A DNA stretch of 64,000 nt from Tenggerimyces flavus (GTDB taxonomy: Bacteria; Actinomycetota; Actinomycetes; Propionibacteriales; Actinopolymorphaceae). Location: NCBI RefSeq assembly GCF_016907715.1, contig NZ_JAFBCM010000001.1, positions 62,001 through 126,000 of the forward strand, written 5' to 3'. The stretch's first letter is position 1, and the number at the start of each line of letters is the position of its first letter. Shown one piece after another: positions 7,894-16,590 of the stretch. Below the pieces are notes generated by a model. That model ran no database searches and had not been told where the DNA came from. It saw only the letters and a list, made by a program, of their open reading frames with translations. The position numbers and the translations under genes were made by a program.

Positions 7894-9085
7894 ACGCCAC
7901 GGCGACCAGCATGCCGGCGCCGCTGAGCAGGATCGTGGCGCGCAGACCCACGGTCTCGCCGAGGACGCCGCCGACGAGCGCGCCGATGGGTTGCATGCCG
8001 AAGACGAGGAATCGCCAGGTGGCGTTGACGCGAGCGAGCATGTCCGGCGGCGTCAACGCTTGCCTGACAGTCACCTGGTTAACGCTGTAGAGCGGTTGAC
8101 CGAGCCCACGCAGGACCTGGCTGGCGACGGCGACCACGAGGATCGCTGCCGGCGGTCCGCCGGCCATCGCGAGCACGATGCCGGCGAGCGAGGCGATCAG
8201 CGTGCCGGCGAGGAACGTGGGTCCGTGGCCTACCCGTTCGGTGAACGGTGCGGCGATCAGCGCCCCGACCACGCCGGCGACTCCGGCGACCGCGACCAGC
8301 AGGCCGATCGCGCCGGCTTCGAGGCCGAGGTCGTTGGCGAAGAACAGCATCAGCACGACGGTCTGGACCTGACCGGCCAGCGCTCCCAGCGTCGCCGCGA
8401 CCAGCATCACCCGGAGGATCGGCTGCGCGTAGACCGTGCGGAAGCCTTCCACGATGCTCGCGCCCAGCCGTTGGCGCCTGACGGTCTTCTCGATCACCTT
8501 GCCGGGTTGCCGAATCAGCCCCTGCAGGACGGCGGCTATGAGCGATGACACGGCGTCCACGACCAGCGCGATCGGCGCCGTCAGCACCTGGACGAGCGCC
8601 CCGCCCGCCGCCGAACCGCTGACGCCCATGATCGTGCCGCTCTGCGACAGTGCCGCGTTCGCCTGCAGGAGCTGGTCCTTCGGCACGAGCAGGGGAACGA
8701 ACGTGGTCGACGCGAGCGAGCTGAACAGCACGCAGATGCCGGTGAGGAAGCCGATGACGTAGAGCTGCCACATCGCGAGGACGCCGAGCACGGCCAGCAG
8801 CGGGACCGTGCCGGTCAGGACGGCGGCGGCGATGTTGCAGGCGAGCAGCGTCGTTCGATACGGGATGCGATCCACCCAGACGCCGGCGGGCAGCCCGAAG
8901 ATGAGGAACGGAGCGAGCGCGACGGCACCGAGAACGCCCATCTGGGAGGGCGATGCGTCGAGGAAGATCACCGCGGTGAGCGGCAGGGCGATCGCGTTGA
9001 GGTTCGCGCCGAACGTACCGACGGTCGTCCCGGCGAACAGGTTGCGGAAGTCCCGATGCGATCGGAGCACTGCCCATTGGCGCAT
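7847..9085 (-). CDS. MFS transporter (drug efflux type)
   Basis: A 412-residue integral membrane protein with about 12 hydrophobic segments and the MFS loop PAGVWVDRIPYRTTLL after segment 2. It resembles the DHA/enterobactin-exporter-like MFS_3 family, so export of a small molecule is likely. ATG at 9085 starts the conserved NLFAGTTVG region; the frame continues upstream but without membrane-protein features. It is separated by 47 bp from the upstream methyltransferase gene on the same strand and may be co-transcribed. Confidence 0.82.
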   Translation of the reverse strand: MRQWAVLRSHRDFRNLFAGTTVGTFGANLNAIALPLTAVIFLDASPSQMGVLGAVALAPFLIFGLPAGVWVDRIPYRTTLLACNIAAAVLTGTVPLLAVLGVLAMWQLYVIGFLTGICVLFSSLASTTFVPLLVPKDQLLQANAALSQSGTIMGVSGSAAGGALVQVLTAPIALVVDAVSSLIAAVLQGLIRQPGKVIEKTVRRQRLGASIVEGFRTVYAQPILRVMLVAATLGALAGQVQTVVLMLFFANDLGLEAGAIGLLVAVAGVAGVVGALIAAPFTERVGHGPTFLAGTLIASLAGIVLAMAGGPPAAILVVAVASQVLRGLGQPLYSVNQVTVRQALTPPDMLARVNATWRFLVFGMQPIGALVGGVLGETVGLRATILLSGAGMLVAVAFTALSPIRSLRTLPA

Positions 9086-9132
9086 GGCTCTCAACCTGGC
9101 ATGGCGCTCCGGACTTCGGCAGGGTCGTTCGC

Positions 9133-9945
9133 TTATGGCTGACGGCCCCAGGCGCCGACGAGGGTCGGCATGACGAACGTGCCTTGAGCAGCGTCGATCT
9201 CGGCGATCATGCGCTGGCGCAGGGTGTCGATGCCGAGGTCGTCGGGGCCGACGACGCCGCCGCGGACGGCGCCGGGGTGGAAGTTCTCGGCCAGGTCGCA
9301 GACCGAGCGGGCGCCGTCCTCGACGTTGGCGAACGGGCGAACTCCGAGCGCTTGGACGTCCTCGAGGCCGCCGCCGGCGAGGACTTCGTCGAGCCGGGCG
9401 CCGAACGCCGCGTCGACGCCGCCGAGCCGCGCGGCGCCGGACATCATCGCGAGCGTGCGCTGCAACAGCGGGCTGGCCGGATCGGCGCGGGTAGTGAGGT
9501 AGTCCCAGTCCATCGCTACGTAGATGCCGTGCTCGCGTAGCGCCTGGCGCTGGTGCCGTACGACCGCGGCGGGATCGGGATGGTGCATGTGGACCAGGCG
9601 GCCGACGACGGCATCGAACGGCTGCTCGCTGGGGTCGCGCCACTCGAGGATGTCGCCGCGCTCGAAGCTGACGTTGCTGGTGGTGGTCGTCCTGCGCCGG
9701 GCGGTCGCGATCGCGCGTTCCTCCCGGTCGATCCCCACGACGCTGCCGGTGGGACCTACGAGCTCGGCCGCGAGCAGGGCGACGTCGCCGATGCCGGTGC
9801 CGAGGTCCAGGACGCGCATGCCGGGAGTGAGGCCAGCGAGGGTCAGGATCGCCTTGGTGGCGGGGGCGATCAGCTTGGCCTGGTGGGCCAGCCGGACGAG
9901 CTCGGGATCGGTGTGGCCGAGCAGGTACTCGTGGGTGGTGGTCAC
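9133..9945 (-). CDS. SAM-dependent methyltransferase (UbiE/Methyltransf_11-like)
   Basis: A 270-residue class I methyltransferase with motif I MRVLDLGTGIGDVALL (about 43-58), VVGIDREERAI after strand 2 and VGRLVHMHHPDP around strand 4. Substrate unknown. Start GTG at 9945 is preceded by TACACC 6 nt upstream (leaderless pattern). The MFS gene follows 47 bp downstream on the same strand, so modification and export of one compound is possible, but this is inference. Confidence 0.8.
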   Translation of the reverse strand: MTTTHEYLLGHTDPELVRLAHQAKLIAPATKAILTLAGLTPGMRVLDLGTGIGDVALLAAELVGPTGSVVGIDREERAIATARRRTTTTSNVSFERGDILEWRDPSEQPFDAVVGRLVHMHHPDPAAVVRHQRQALREHGIYVAMDWDYLTTRADPASPLLQRTLAMMSGAARLGGVDAAFGARLDEVLAGGGLEDVQALGVRPFANVEDGARSVCDLAENFHPGAVRGGVVGPDDLGIDTLRQRMIAEIDAAQGTFVMPTLVGAWGRQP

Positions 9946-10001
9946 CGTGCTGGTGTAGCCGGAGATGCTGGGATCTGGCTGGCGGCCGGCTACGTACGGC
10001 G

Positions 10002-10373
10002 CTACGTAGCGGGCTTCTGGCCGACGGTGATCGTGTTGCCGTCGGGGTCCTGGACGATGGCCATCCGTTCGCCCCAGGGCTGGTCGGTGGGGTCTTGGAC
10101 GATCTTGATGCCGGCGTTGCGGAGCTTGTCGACCGCCTGGTCGCAGTCTGGTGTGTAGACCCAGAGGGACAGGCGCTGGTTGCCTGCGCCGGGTTGGACG
10201 GCGGGGTCGAGGCCGATGCCGAGGTGGGAGGTGCCGAGCTGGAGGCCGACGTAGCCGGGGTCGCCCTCGGGCGGGAACTGGTAGGTGACGGTGCCGCCGA
10301 GCAGGTCGCGGTAGAACGCGAGGGCCTTGCCCAGGTCGGGGGTGGAGATGATGGGAAACGCCTCGTCGATCAT
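10002..10373 (-). CDS. VOC (glyoxalase/bleomycin-resistance fold) family protein
   Basis: A 123-residue protein of two beta-alpha-beta-beta-beta modules: LGKALAFYRDLLGGTVTYQF in the first half and KIVQDPTDQPWGERMAIVQDPDGN in the second. The ending QDPDGNTITVGQK is typical of VOC proteins. Members bind metals or sequester drugs; the function here is open. ATG at 10373 begins the conserved fold. The longer open frame upstream runs through the antisense of the HNH gene and is not used. Confidence 0.82.
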   Translation of the reverse strand: MIDEAFPIISTPDLGKALAFYRDLLGGTVTYQFPPEGDPGYVGLQLGTSHLGIGLDPAVQPGAGNQRLSLWVYTPDCDQAVDKLRNAGIKIVQDPTDQPWGERMAIVQDPDGNTITVGQKPAT

Positions 10374-10501
10374 GCGGGGTCCTCTCGTGGTCGGGGCCTT
10401 CGTCGGTGTTGACGAACGAGTCTCCCGGAATCGACAGATTCGTTCGAGGGCAGCCTGACCCGGCCGCGGGGTGGTTTCCCCGGCGGTCGGGTTGGCTGGG
10501 T

Positions 10502-11749
10502 CTAGGCGTGGATGGGGTTGCGGATGGGTGTTTGGTGGTGGTCGATCCATGGGGGTGGGATGAACTCGGGTTTGCCGTCGAGGGCCATGCGGATGGCCCA
10601 GTCGCCGCGGTGGATGACTCGGTGGTGGTGGGTGCAGAGCAGGACGCCGTTGTTGAGAGTGGTGGGTCCGCCCTTTGACCAGGCTTTGATGTGGTGGGCG
10701 TGGGTCCAGCCGGGTGGGCGGTCGCAGCCGGGGAAGGCGCAGCCGCGGTCGCGGAGTTCGAGGAGCCGGCGGAGTTTGCCGGTGAACAGCCGTTCGGGGT
10801 CGGTCAGGTGCAGGTGCCCGGGCATCAGGTGGTCGGGGAGGAGGTGACTGACTTCGGCTTCGCACATGATCCGGGCTGTGAGTTCGGGGGAGAGGTCTTG
10901 TCCGGTGTGCAGGGTGGTGCCGATGCCGGTGTCGGGGTTGACCATGACGACCATTTGGGTGCGGTTGCCGCCGTGGCGGGTGGTGGAGTGGTTGTGCGCG
11001 AGTTCGATGATCTGGCCGAACGCGTCGGCGCGGCGTGCGGCGGCGGTGCGTAGGTCGGGGCCGTCGGCGCCTTTGACGGGGCGGGACCGTGCGTCGACCA
11101 GGAGGTGGAGGCGTTCGCCGGTGTCTTTGTCGGTGCGGCCGTTGAATCGCCACATGCCGGAGTCTGGGTCTTGGTTGAGGTGGAAGTACGCGGTCTTGTC
11201 GGCGTCGCGTTCTTCGCGTTCCACTTGGGCTTGCAGGATCTGGTGGGCGATGTCGGGGGCGACGAGTTCGAGGACGTGGTTGCCGAGTTTCCGCAGCGGT
11301 GTCGGTCCCAACGTGTGGGCGTGGTCGGTCAACGTCTTGTCGACCTCAGCCAGGGGTGCGGCGCTGGGCAGCTTCGCCACGGTGTGGGCGATGGCGTGGA
11401 CCTGGTCGACGGAGATCTCCCCCGCACACAGGGCAGCCCCAGCAGTCGGCAGGTGTTGTTCGACCATGCGGGCGAGGGTGAGTTTCTTCTTGGCGCGGGT
11501 GGGGTCGATGCCCTGTTTGTCGGCGAGCCAGGCGGTCGTGGAGGAGGCGTCAGCGGCTTTGGCGACCTCGCACACTTCGGCTTGGTGGATGACCTTGAGT
11601 TCGAGGCCGTCGCAGATGTTGCGGATCTCGGTGAGGACCCCGACGGTGGCGGCAAGTTCAGCTGGATTCGTGGACAGCACGTTGCTGTTCGCGGCGGCGA
11701 GGAGCTGTTCCTTCACCGCGGCGAGTGTCGAACGTGTGGTCGATTCCAT
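10502..11749 (-). CDS. DUF222 and HNH endonuclease domain protein (13E12 repeat family)
   Basis: A 415-residue protein with an N-terminal DUF222 helical region (about 20-300) and a C-terminal HNH nuclease motif: CAFPGCDRPPGWTHAHHIK followed by N-N, then LCTHHHRVIH (about 340-385). The two CxxC-like pairs and the His residues form a treble-clef site. Such genes occur in many copies in actinobacterial genomes and are often linked to mobile DNA; their function is not settled. ATG at 11749 is chosen because TACGCT lies 6 nt upstream on the minus strand. The open frame upstream of it lacks family similarity. Confidence 0.85.
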   Translation of the reverse strand: MESTTRSTLAAVKEQLLAAANSNVLSTNPAELAATVGVLTEIRNICDGLELKVIHQAEVCEVAKAADASSTTAWLADKQGIDPTRAKKKLTLARMVEQHLPTAGAALCAGEISVDQVHAIAHTVAKLPSAAPLAEVDKTLTDHAHTLGPTPLRKLGNHVLELVAPDIAHQILQAQVEREERDADKTAYFHLNQDPDSGMWRFNGRTDKDTGERLHLLVDARSRPVKGADGPDLRTAAARRADAFGQIIELAHNHSTTRHGGNRTQMVVMVNPDTGIGTTLHTGQDLSPELTARIMCEAEVSHLLPDHLMPGHLHLTDPERLFTGKLRRLLELRDRGCAFPGCDRPPGWTHAHHIKAWSKGGPTTLNNGVLLCTHHHRVIHRGDWAIRMALDGKPEFIPPPWIDHHQTPIRNPIHA

Positions 11750-12043
11750 AGAACAAGCGTAGGCAGACCACGACCCTAAGGCCACTGAGAAATGGGTTTC
11801 CTGTCCACAGATTCCATCCACAAGCACAACCCAGCAACCACAACAAACCCGCACCCGCGCACCGGCCGGAGCACGCTCGTCGACCAGGCGCGGCGTCGTT
11901 CTCGTCCATGCGCCCTTCCGACGCGGCCGGACCATGGCGGACGAGAATGACGATGCACAGCACCACACAAGCGACGAGCGCGCCAAAGCGCGATCGACTG
12001 GCCCGACTCGGAAACCAGCGAGAGAGGGCAGCGACTCACCCCA
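11750..12043. other. 294-bp intergenic region between the HNH gene and the histidine kinase gene
   Basis: It contains the -10-like TACGCT of the HNH gene at its left end. A 61-codon plus-strand frame from ATG at 11934 has weak third-position GC bias and no clear ribosome site. No other element was recognised. Confidence 0.5.
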
Positions 12044-13285
12044 TCACGTCACGGGTGGAAACCTCACCTCCACCTCCAGCCCACCCTTGGCATGCGCTCG
12101 AGCCGTCAACATGGCTTGATGATTCGTCGCAATGGCCTGCACGATCGACAACCCCAACCCGTGCCCGTCAGCCCGGTTCGTACGATCAGCGCCCAACCGA
12201 TGGAACGGCTCGAACAGCTGCTCCACCTCCCCAGGAGGCACCACCGGACCACCGTTCGAGACCACCAGAACAGCGCGCCCCTCATGAGCCCCCGTGTAGA
12301 TCTCCAGCCAGCCGCCCTCCACGTTGTGGCGGATGGCGTTCTCCACCAGGTTCACAATCAGCTGCGACACCAACCGCCGATCGCCAGACAGGACGGCAGG
12401 TCGCAGCCGGGCGTCCACATGCAACGAACGCGCGGAGGCCATCGGCTGGCGCACCTTCACCACGTCCCGCGCCAAAGCAGCCAGGTCGAAGGTCGACAAC
12501 CGTGAGGGCCCAGCCTGCCCCCGCGCCAACGTCAACAGCGAGTCGATCAGCCGCCCCTGCTCGGCCCCAGAAGCCAACACCCGTTCGTGCGCATCGCGCA
12601 AAGACAGAACCGAAGCCGAAGGATCGGCCAAAGCCACCTGCGCAACCGCGCGTTGACGGGCCAACGGGGTACGCAGCTCGTGGGACGCGTTCGCCACAAA
12701 CCGCCGCTGGGCCTCGAACGAGGACTCCAGCCGCGCCAACAGGGCGTCGAACGTGTCCCCCAACTCCTTCAGCTCATCGTCCGGCCCGCGCAGTGCCAAC
12801 CGATCGTGCAATCGCGAAGCCGAGATCCGCTGCACCGTCGACGTCATCGAACGCAATGGCCGCAACACTCGCCCCGCGACGATCCAGCCCGCGCCCATCG
12901 CCACGATGGTCATCAAGGCTAGCGCCAAGCCGGACATCCCGAGCAAGGTGTTCATCTGTTTCTGCTGCTGCTGCTTCAGGACCGCCATCGTTTCCTGCTT
13001 GACGTTCTCGGCCACCTTCTGCTGGATCTCCACAGGCAGGCCCTCAACGGTCTGCTTGAGATGCAGCATGCGCCCGGACTCACCCGGAGGTGGCTTGCCG
13101 TCCCCGTTGAACATGGCAAGGCTGCTGCCGTCCGGCGCCTGATAGAGGAAGCCCTTCGTGTTGTGAGCCACCAGAAAGTACGTCATCCCCACCAACAAGA
13201 TCCCGCAAGCCAGGAACAGCCCACCATAGATCAGCGTCAGCCGGAACCGAACCGTCTGCCGAGGAAGTCGCCAACGCATTGCCAT
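12044..13285 (-). CDS. two-component sensor histidine kinase
   Basis: A 413-residue membrane kinase. Membrane segments lie at about 16-39 and 114-138 around a ~75-residue extracellular sensor loop that is rich in Gln and charged residues near its end (LKQQQQKQ). A HAMP domain follows (GRVLRPLRSMTSTV), then the H-box ASHELRTPLARQRA with His202, the N-box LIVNLVENAIRHN and the G-box DGHGLGLSIVQAI. ATG at 13285 has a GAGGTGAG ribosome site just upstream; ATG at 13279 is an alternative. It starts 8 bp after the response regulator stop, so the pair is one operon. The divergent lipoprotein/transporter operon is the probable target. Confidence 0.9.
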   Translation of the reverse strand: MAMRWRLPRQTVRFRLTLIYGGLFLACGILLVGMTYFLVAHNTKGFLYQAPDGSSLAMFNGDGKPPPGESGRMLHLKQTVEGLPVEIQQKVAENVKQETMAVLKQQQQKQMNTLLGMSGLALALMTIVAMGAGWIVAGRVLRPLRSMTSTVQRISASRLHDRLALRGPDDELKELGDTFDALLARLESSFEAQRRFVANASHELRTPLARQRAVAQVALADPSASVLSLRDAHERVLASGAEQGRLIDSLLTLARGQAGPSRLSTFDLAALARDVVKVRQPMASARSLHVDARLRPAVLSGDRRLVSQLIVNLVENAIRHNVEGGWLEIYTGAHEGRAVLVVSNGGPVVPPGEVEQLFEPFHRLGADRTNRADGHGLGLSIVQAIATNHQAMLTARAHAKGGLEVEVRFPPVT

Positions 13286-13293
13286 ACTCACCT

Positions 13294-13947
13294 CTAGATT
13301 CGGTAGCCCGACTTCGCGATCGTCTCGATGACCGGCGGCTCCCCCAGCTTGGCCCGCAGCCGGCTGACCGTGATCTTGACGGCGTTCGTGAACGGATCCG
13401 CCGACTCGTCCCACACCCGGTCCAGCAGCTCCTCCGCCGACACCGTACGGCCGCGCGACGCCAACAGCAGCTCCAAGACGCCGAACTCCTTCGGCGCCAG
13501 CTCCAACACCCGCGACCCCCGCCGCGCCACCCGCTTAGCCGTGTCCACCAGCACGTCGCCGTGCCGCAGCACCGGCGGCAGCGCCGGCTGCGCGCGACGC
13601 ATCAACGCAAAGATCCGCGCCAACAGCACGGGAAAGTCGAACGGCTTGGCCAGATAGTCGTCGGCCCCCAGTGCCAACCCGTCCACCAGATCGTCCACCG
13701 ACCCCGCGGCCGTCAGCATCAGCATCCGACTCCGCGACCCCGAGGCAGACAGCTGTGCGCAGATCGCGTCGCCATGCACCCCGGGTAGATCCCTGTCCAG
13801 CACGATCACGTCGTAGGAGTTCAGCTCAGCACGTTCCAGGCCAGAGGAACCGTCGTACGCCACGTCCACCGCCAGCTGGGCTCGACGCAGCCCCAGAGCG
13901 ACCGTCTCGGCCAGCTCCTCGTCGTCCTCGATCACCAACACGCGCAC
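13294..13947 (-). CDS. OmpR-family response regulator
   Basis: A 217-residue regulator: receiver domain 1-115 with acidic pocket IEDDEE and phosphoacceptor D51 in VIVLDRDLPG, then a winged-helix DNA-binding domain (ELAPKEFGVLELLL ... ITVSRLRAKLGEP ... IETIAKSGYRI). GTG at 13947 begins the receiver fold exactly and has GATACT (minus strand, 13960-13955) 7 nt upstream, so the mRNA is probably leaderless. It is divergent from the lipoprotein gene; four half-sites of an 11-bp-period repeat occupy the shared promoter region, which suggests autoregulation. Confidence 0.92.
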   Translation of the reverse strand: MRVLVIEDDEELAETVALGLRRAQLAVDVAYDGSSGLERAELNSYDVIVLDRDLPGVHGDAICAQLSASGSRSRMLMLTAAGSVDDLVDGLALGADDYLAKPFDFPVLLARIFALMRRAQPALPPVLRHGDVLVDTAKRVARRGSRVLELAPKEFGVLELLLASRGRTVSAEELLDRVWDESADPFTNAVKITVSRLRAKLGEPPVIETIAKSGYRI

Positions 13948-13969
13948 AGGAGCCAGTATCGCCGAGTGC

Positions 13970-14015
13970 ACGGTTTCGGGACGGTTTCGTTCGCGCGATA
14001 CCGTCCCGAAACCGC
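13970..14015. promoter_or_regulatory. inverted pair of OmpR-type direct repeats in a divergent promoter
   Basis: Plus strand: ACGGTTTCG at 13970 and again at 13981 (11-bp period). Minus strand: GCGGTTTCG from 14015 and ACGGTATCG from 14004 (11-bp period). Together they give a 14-bp perfect inverted repeat, 13972-13985 with 14000-14013. The boxes cover the -35 regions of both the regulator promoter (-10 at 13955-13960) and a candidate lipoprotein promoter (TAGAAC, 14024-14029). This is the layout expected for an OmpR-family dimer site on each side. Confidence 0.7.
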
Positions 14016-14063
14016 CGTCTTCGTAGAACTGGTCCCACATCCCCGGACCAAAGGACGACGACG

Positions 14064-14657
14064 ATGAAGGACAGCAAGCTCAGTCAACGCAACCGCAAGG
14101 TGACCCTCGCCACCCTGGCGATCGGCCTCGCCTTCGTCGCCGCGGCGTGCGGCGGCCAGCAGCCCCAGGCCCAGGGCGTCGCGAGCCTCGGCGACACCCC
14201 CTCCCCCACCGCCTCTTCCGAGAGCAAAGCAAGCGGCGGCAAGGACGGCGGCCTGAAGTACGCGCAGTGCATGCGGGAGAACGGCATCGACGAGTTCCCC
14301 GACCCCGAGGGCGGCAAGCTCACGCTCAAGGCCAAGCCGGGCAGCAAGCTGGACCCGAACTCGCCGGCGTGGAAGAAGGCCGAGGAAGCCTGCAAGTCGC
14401 TGCGACCCGAGCCGTCGGAGGGCCAGAAGCAGCAGATGAAGGCCCAGGGGCTCGAGTACGCGCAGTGCATGCGGGAGAACGGCATCAAGGAGTTCCCCGA
14501 CCCCAACCCCGACGGCGGCATGCTGCTCAGGATGAAGAAGGGCACCGACCTCGACCCGGAGTCGCCGAAGTTCAAGAAGGCGCAGGAGGCCTGCAAGTCG
14601 TTGATGCCCGGCGGCGCCAAGGGTGGCGCCGGCGAGACGAACGTGGAGGAAGGATGA
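14064..14657 (+). CDS. lipoprotein with internal ~50-residue duplication
   Basis: A 197-residue secreted lipoprotein: signal peptide 1-28 with lipobox VAAAC (C29), then a Ser/Pro/Ala linker and two homologous modules. Each module carries YAQCMRENGI, EFPDP and EACKSL, with two cysteines that could pair. The modules cover about 68-118 and 130-182. No known domain is recognised. It is the first gene of an operon with an adaptor, an ABC ATPase and a permease, joined by ATGA overlaps, and is divergent from a two-component system. A role in envelope sensing or as a substrate-binding part of the transporter is inference. Confidence 0.8.
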   Translation: MKDSKLSQRNRKVTLATLAIGLAFVAAACGGQQPQAQGVASLGDTPSPTASSESKASGGKDGGLKYAQCMRENGIDEFPDPEGGKLTLKAKPGSKLDPNSPAWKKAEEACKSLRPEPSEGQKQQMKAQGLEYAQCMRENGIKEFPDPNPDGGMLLRMKKGTDLDPESPKFKKAQEACKSLMPGGAKGGAGETNVEEG

Positions 14658-15823
14658 CCTCCGCACCTCCCGACACCCCGGAGCCCGTCGCGACTCCGAA
14701 ACGCCACGGCCGGCGCCTCATCATCGCCGGCGTGACGGTAGGAATCCTGGCCGGTGCCATCGTCGCGGCGGACCGTACGAACGTCTTCGGCGTCACCCTC
14801 GCGAGCCTCACGACTCCCGAGCCCACGCCGACGAATCAACCGCAGAACAACGACAAGAGCGAGAGCCTCAGCACCGTAGGCAAGCAGACGTTGTCGGCGC
14901 AGACCACCGTGGACGGAACGCTCGGGTACGCGGACAGCTATCCCGTCCTCGGCAGCCTCAACGGCACCGTGACCTGGTTGCCCGAAGAGGGCCAGATCAT
15001 CAAGCGGGGCGGGATCCTCTACCGCGTCGACGGCGAGCCGGTGCTCCTCATGTACGGAACGATGCCCGTCTACCGCGACCTCGCCGCGGGCGACGACGCG
15101 GACGACGTCAGCGGCCAGGACGTCAAGCAGCTCAACCAGAACCTGGTCGCGATGGGGTACGGCGAGGACTACGAGCTCGACCCCGACTCCGACGACTACA
15201 GCTGGCGGACCAGGGAGGCGGTCGAGGATCTGCAAGACGCGCTGGGCGTCGACGACACCGGCGAGATCGAGCGCGGGCAGGTCATCTTCCTACCCGGCCC
15301 CGTACGCGTGACCGACGTCAAGGCGACGCTCGGCGGGCAGGCCGGCGGCGCCGTCCTGCAGGCCAGCTCGTCCAGCCGGCTCGTCACTGTCAACCTCGAC
15401 ACCTCGCAGCAGTCCGAGCTGAAAGTGGGCGACGCGGTCACGATCACCTTGCCCAATGGAGAAACCACGCCAGGCAAGGTCACGTCGGTCGGCAAGGTCG
15501 CGAGCACGCCGCAGTCCGAGGACGACACCCCGACGATCGAGGTCCAGATCACCCCGACCGATCCGAAGGCGACCGGCAGCCTCGACCAGGCGCCCGTCGA
15601 GGTGAACATCATCACCGACCAGGCCAAGGACGCGACCGTGGTCCCCGTCGAGGCGCTGCTCTCCCTTGCTGGCGGCGGCTACGCGGTCGAACGGGTGTCG
15701 GCGACCGGCGAGCACAAGCTGATCCGCGTCAGCCTCGGGCTGTTCGACGACGACGCGAGCGTCGTCCAGGTCACCGACACCGAGCTGAAGCCGGGCGACC
15801 GAGTGGTGGTGCCCTCGTCATGA
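14654..15823 (+). CDS. HlyD/MacA-like periplasmic-adaptor-type protein with peptidoglycan-binding domain
   Basis: A 389-residue protein with one N-terminal membrane helix (about 22-40), a lipoyl/barrel region (VDGTLGYADSYPVL ... EEGQIIKRGGILYRVDGEPVLLM), a peptidoglycan-binding-like module (QDVKQLNQNLVAMGY, about 155-215) and beta-barrel segments to the end (LKVGDAVTITLPNGE; VVPVEALL). This layout is typical of Gram-positive adaptors that partner MacB-type ABC systems. It overlaps both neighbours by ATGA. It probably links the ABC permease to the cell wall. Confidence 0.85.
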   Translation: MTSAPPDTPEPVATPKRHGRRLIIAGVTVGILAGAIVAADRTNVFGVTLASLTTPEPTPTNQPQNNDKSESLSTVGKQTLSAQTTVDGTLGYADSYPVLGSLNGTVTWLPEEGQIIKRGGILYRVDGEPVLLMYGTMPVYRDLAAGDDADDVSGQDVKQLNQNLVAMGYGEDYELDPDSDDYSWRTREAVEDLQDALGVDDTGEIERGQVIFLPGPVRVTDVKATLGGQAGGAVLQASSSSRLVTVNLDTSQQSELKVGDAVTITLPNGETTPGKVTSVGKVASTPQSEDDTPTIEVQITPTDPKATGSLDQAPVEVNIITDQAKDATVVPVEALLSLAGGGYAVERVSATGEHKLIRVSLGLFDDDASVVQVTDTELKPGDRVVVPSS

Positions 15824-16590
15824 GTACGACGACCAGCCCCACCTACTCGATCGGTCCGCAAGCGGGAGTTGACAACGGCTTCCGCGGCCCGGTCCTCGAG
15901 TTCGAGGCGGTGACCAAGACGTACGGGAGCGAGCCGCCCGTCACCGCCCTGCGCGGGGTCGATCTCACCATCAGGCAAGGCGAACTGGTCGCCGTCGTCG
16001 GCCCCTCGGGGTCGGGCAAGACCACGATGCTCCACCTCATGGGCACGCTGGACCGGCCCACCAGCGGGGTCGTACGCCTCACCGGGCTCGACGTCTCCAA
16101 GCTCACCGACCGGCAGGTCGCCAGGCTGCGCTCGACGAGGATCGGCTTCGTGTTCCAGCAGTTCTTCCTCGCCGAGCACGCGACGATCCTCGACAACGTG
16201 GCGGACGGGCTGCTGTACGCGGGCACCCCGCAGCGCGTACGACGCAAGCTCGCCGCCAACGCTCTTGCCGCCGTCGGGCTCCCGGCCAGACACCACGCCA
16301 GGCCGACGCAGCTCTCCGGCGGGCAACGGCAGCGCGTCGCCATCGCCCGCGCACTCATCGGCGAGCCGACCATCGTGCTCGCCGACGAACCGACCGGAAA
16401 CCTCGATCACGCGACAGGACAGTCGATTCTCGGCCTGTTGAACGAGCTCAACCAGGGCGGCACCACGATCGTCGTCATCACCCACGATCGCGACGTCGCG
16501 GCCAACATGGACCGCCAGGTCGAGATCCTGGACGGCAAGATCGTCGGCGACACCAGCATCCCCCACCACGAGGCGAGGTGGTCGCGATGA
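15820..16590 (+). CDS. MacB/LolD-type ABC transporter ATP-binding protein
   Basis: A 256-residue ATPase with Walker A GPSGSGKTT (61-69), Q-loop FVFQQFF, signature LSGGQRQRVAIARAL, Walker B IVLADEPTGNLD and H-loop ITHD. The family couples ATP hydrolysis to mechanical movement of FtsX/MacB permeases. An N-terminal extension of ~25 residues precedes the usual start. ATG at 15820 overlaps the adaptor stop and the 3' end overlaps the permease start, so stoichiometric co-translation is likely. Confidence 0.93.
   Translation: MSTTTSPTYSIGPQAGVDNGFRGPVLEFEAVTKTYGSEPPVTALRGVDLTIRQGELVAVVGPSGSGKTTMLHLMGTLDRPTSGVVRLTGLDVSKLTDRQVARLRSTRIGFVFQQFFLAEHATILDNVADGLLYAGTPQRVRRKLAANALAAVGLPARHHARPTQLSGGQRQRVAIARALIGEPTIVLADEPTGNLDHATGQSILGLLNELNQGGTTIVVITHDRDVAANMDRQVEILDGKIVGDTSIPHHEARWSR

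Noticed and set aside
11934-12119. A 61-codon plus-strand frame starting ATGGCGGACGAGAATGACG
   Set aside because: Weak third-position bias, no ribosome site, and its second half is antisense to the kinase gene.
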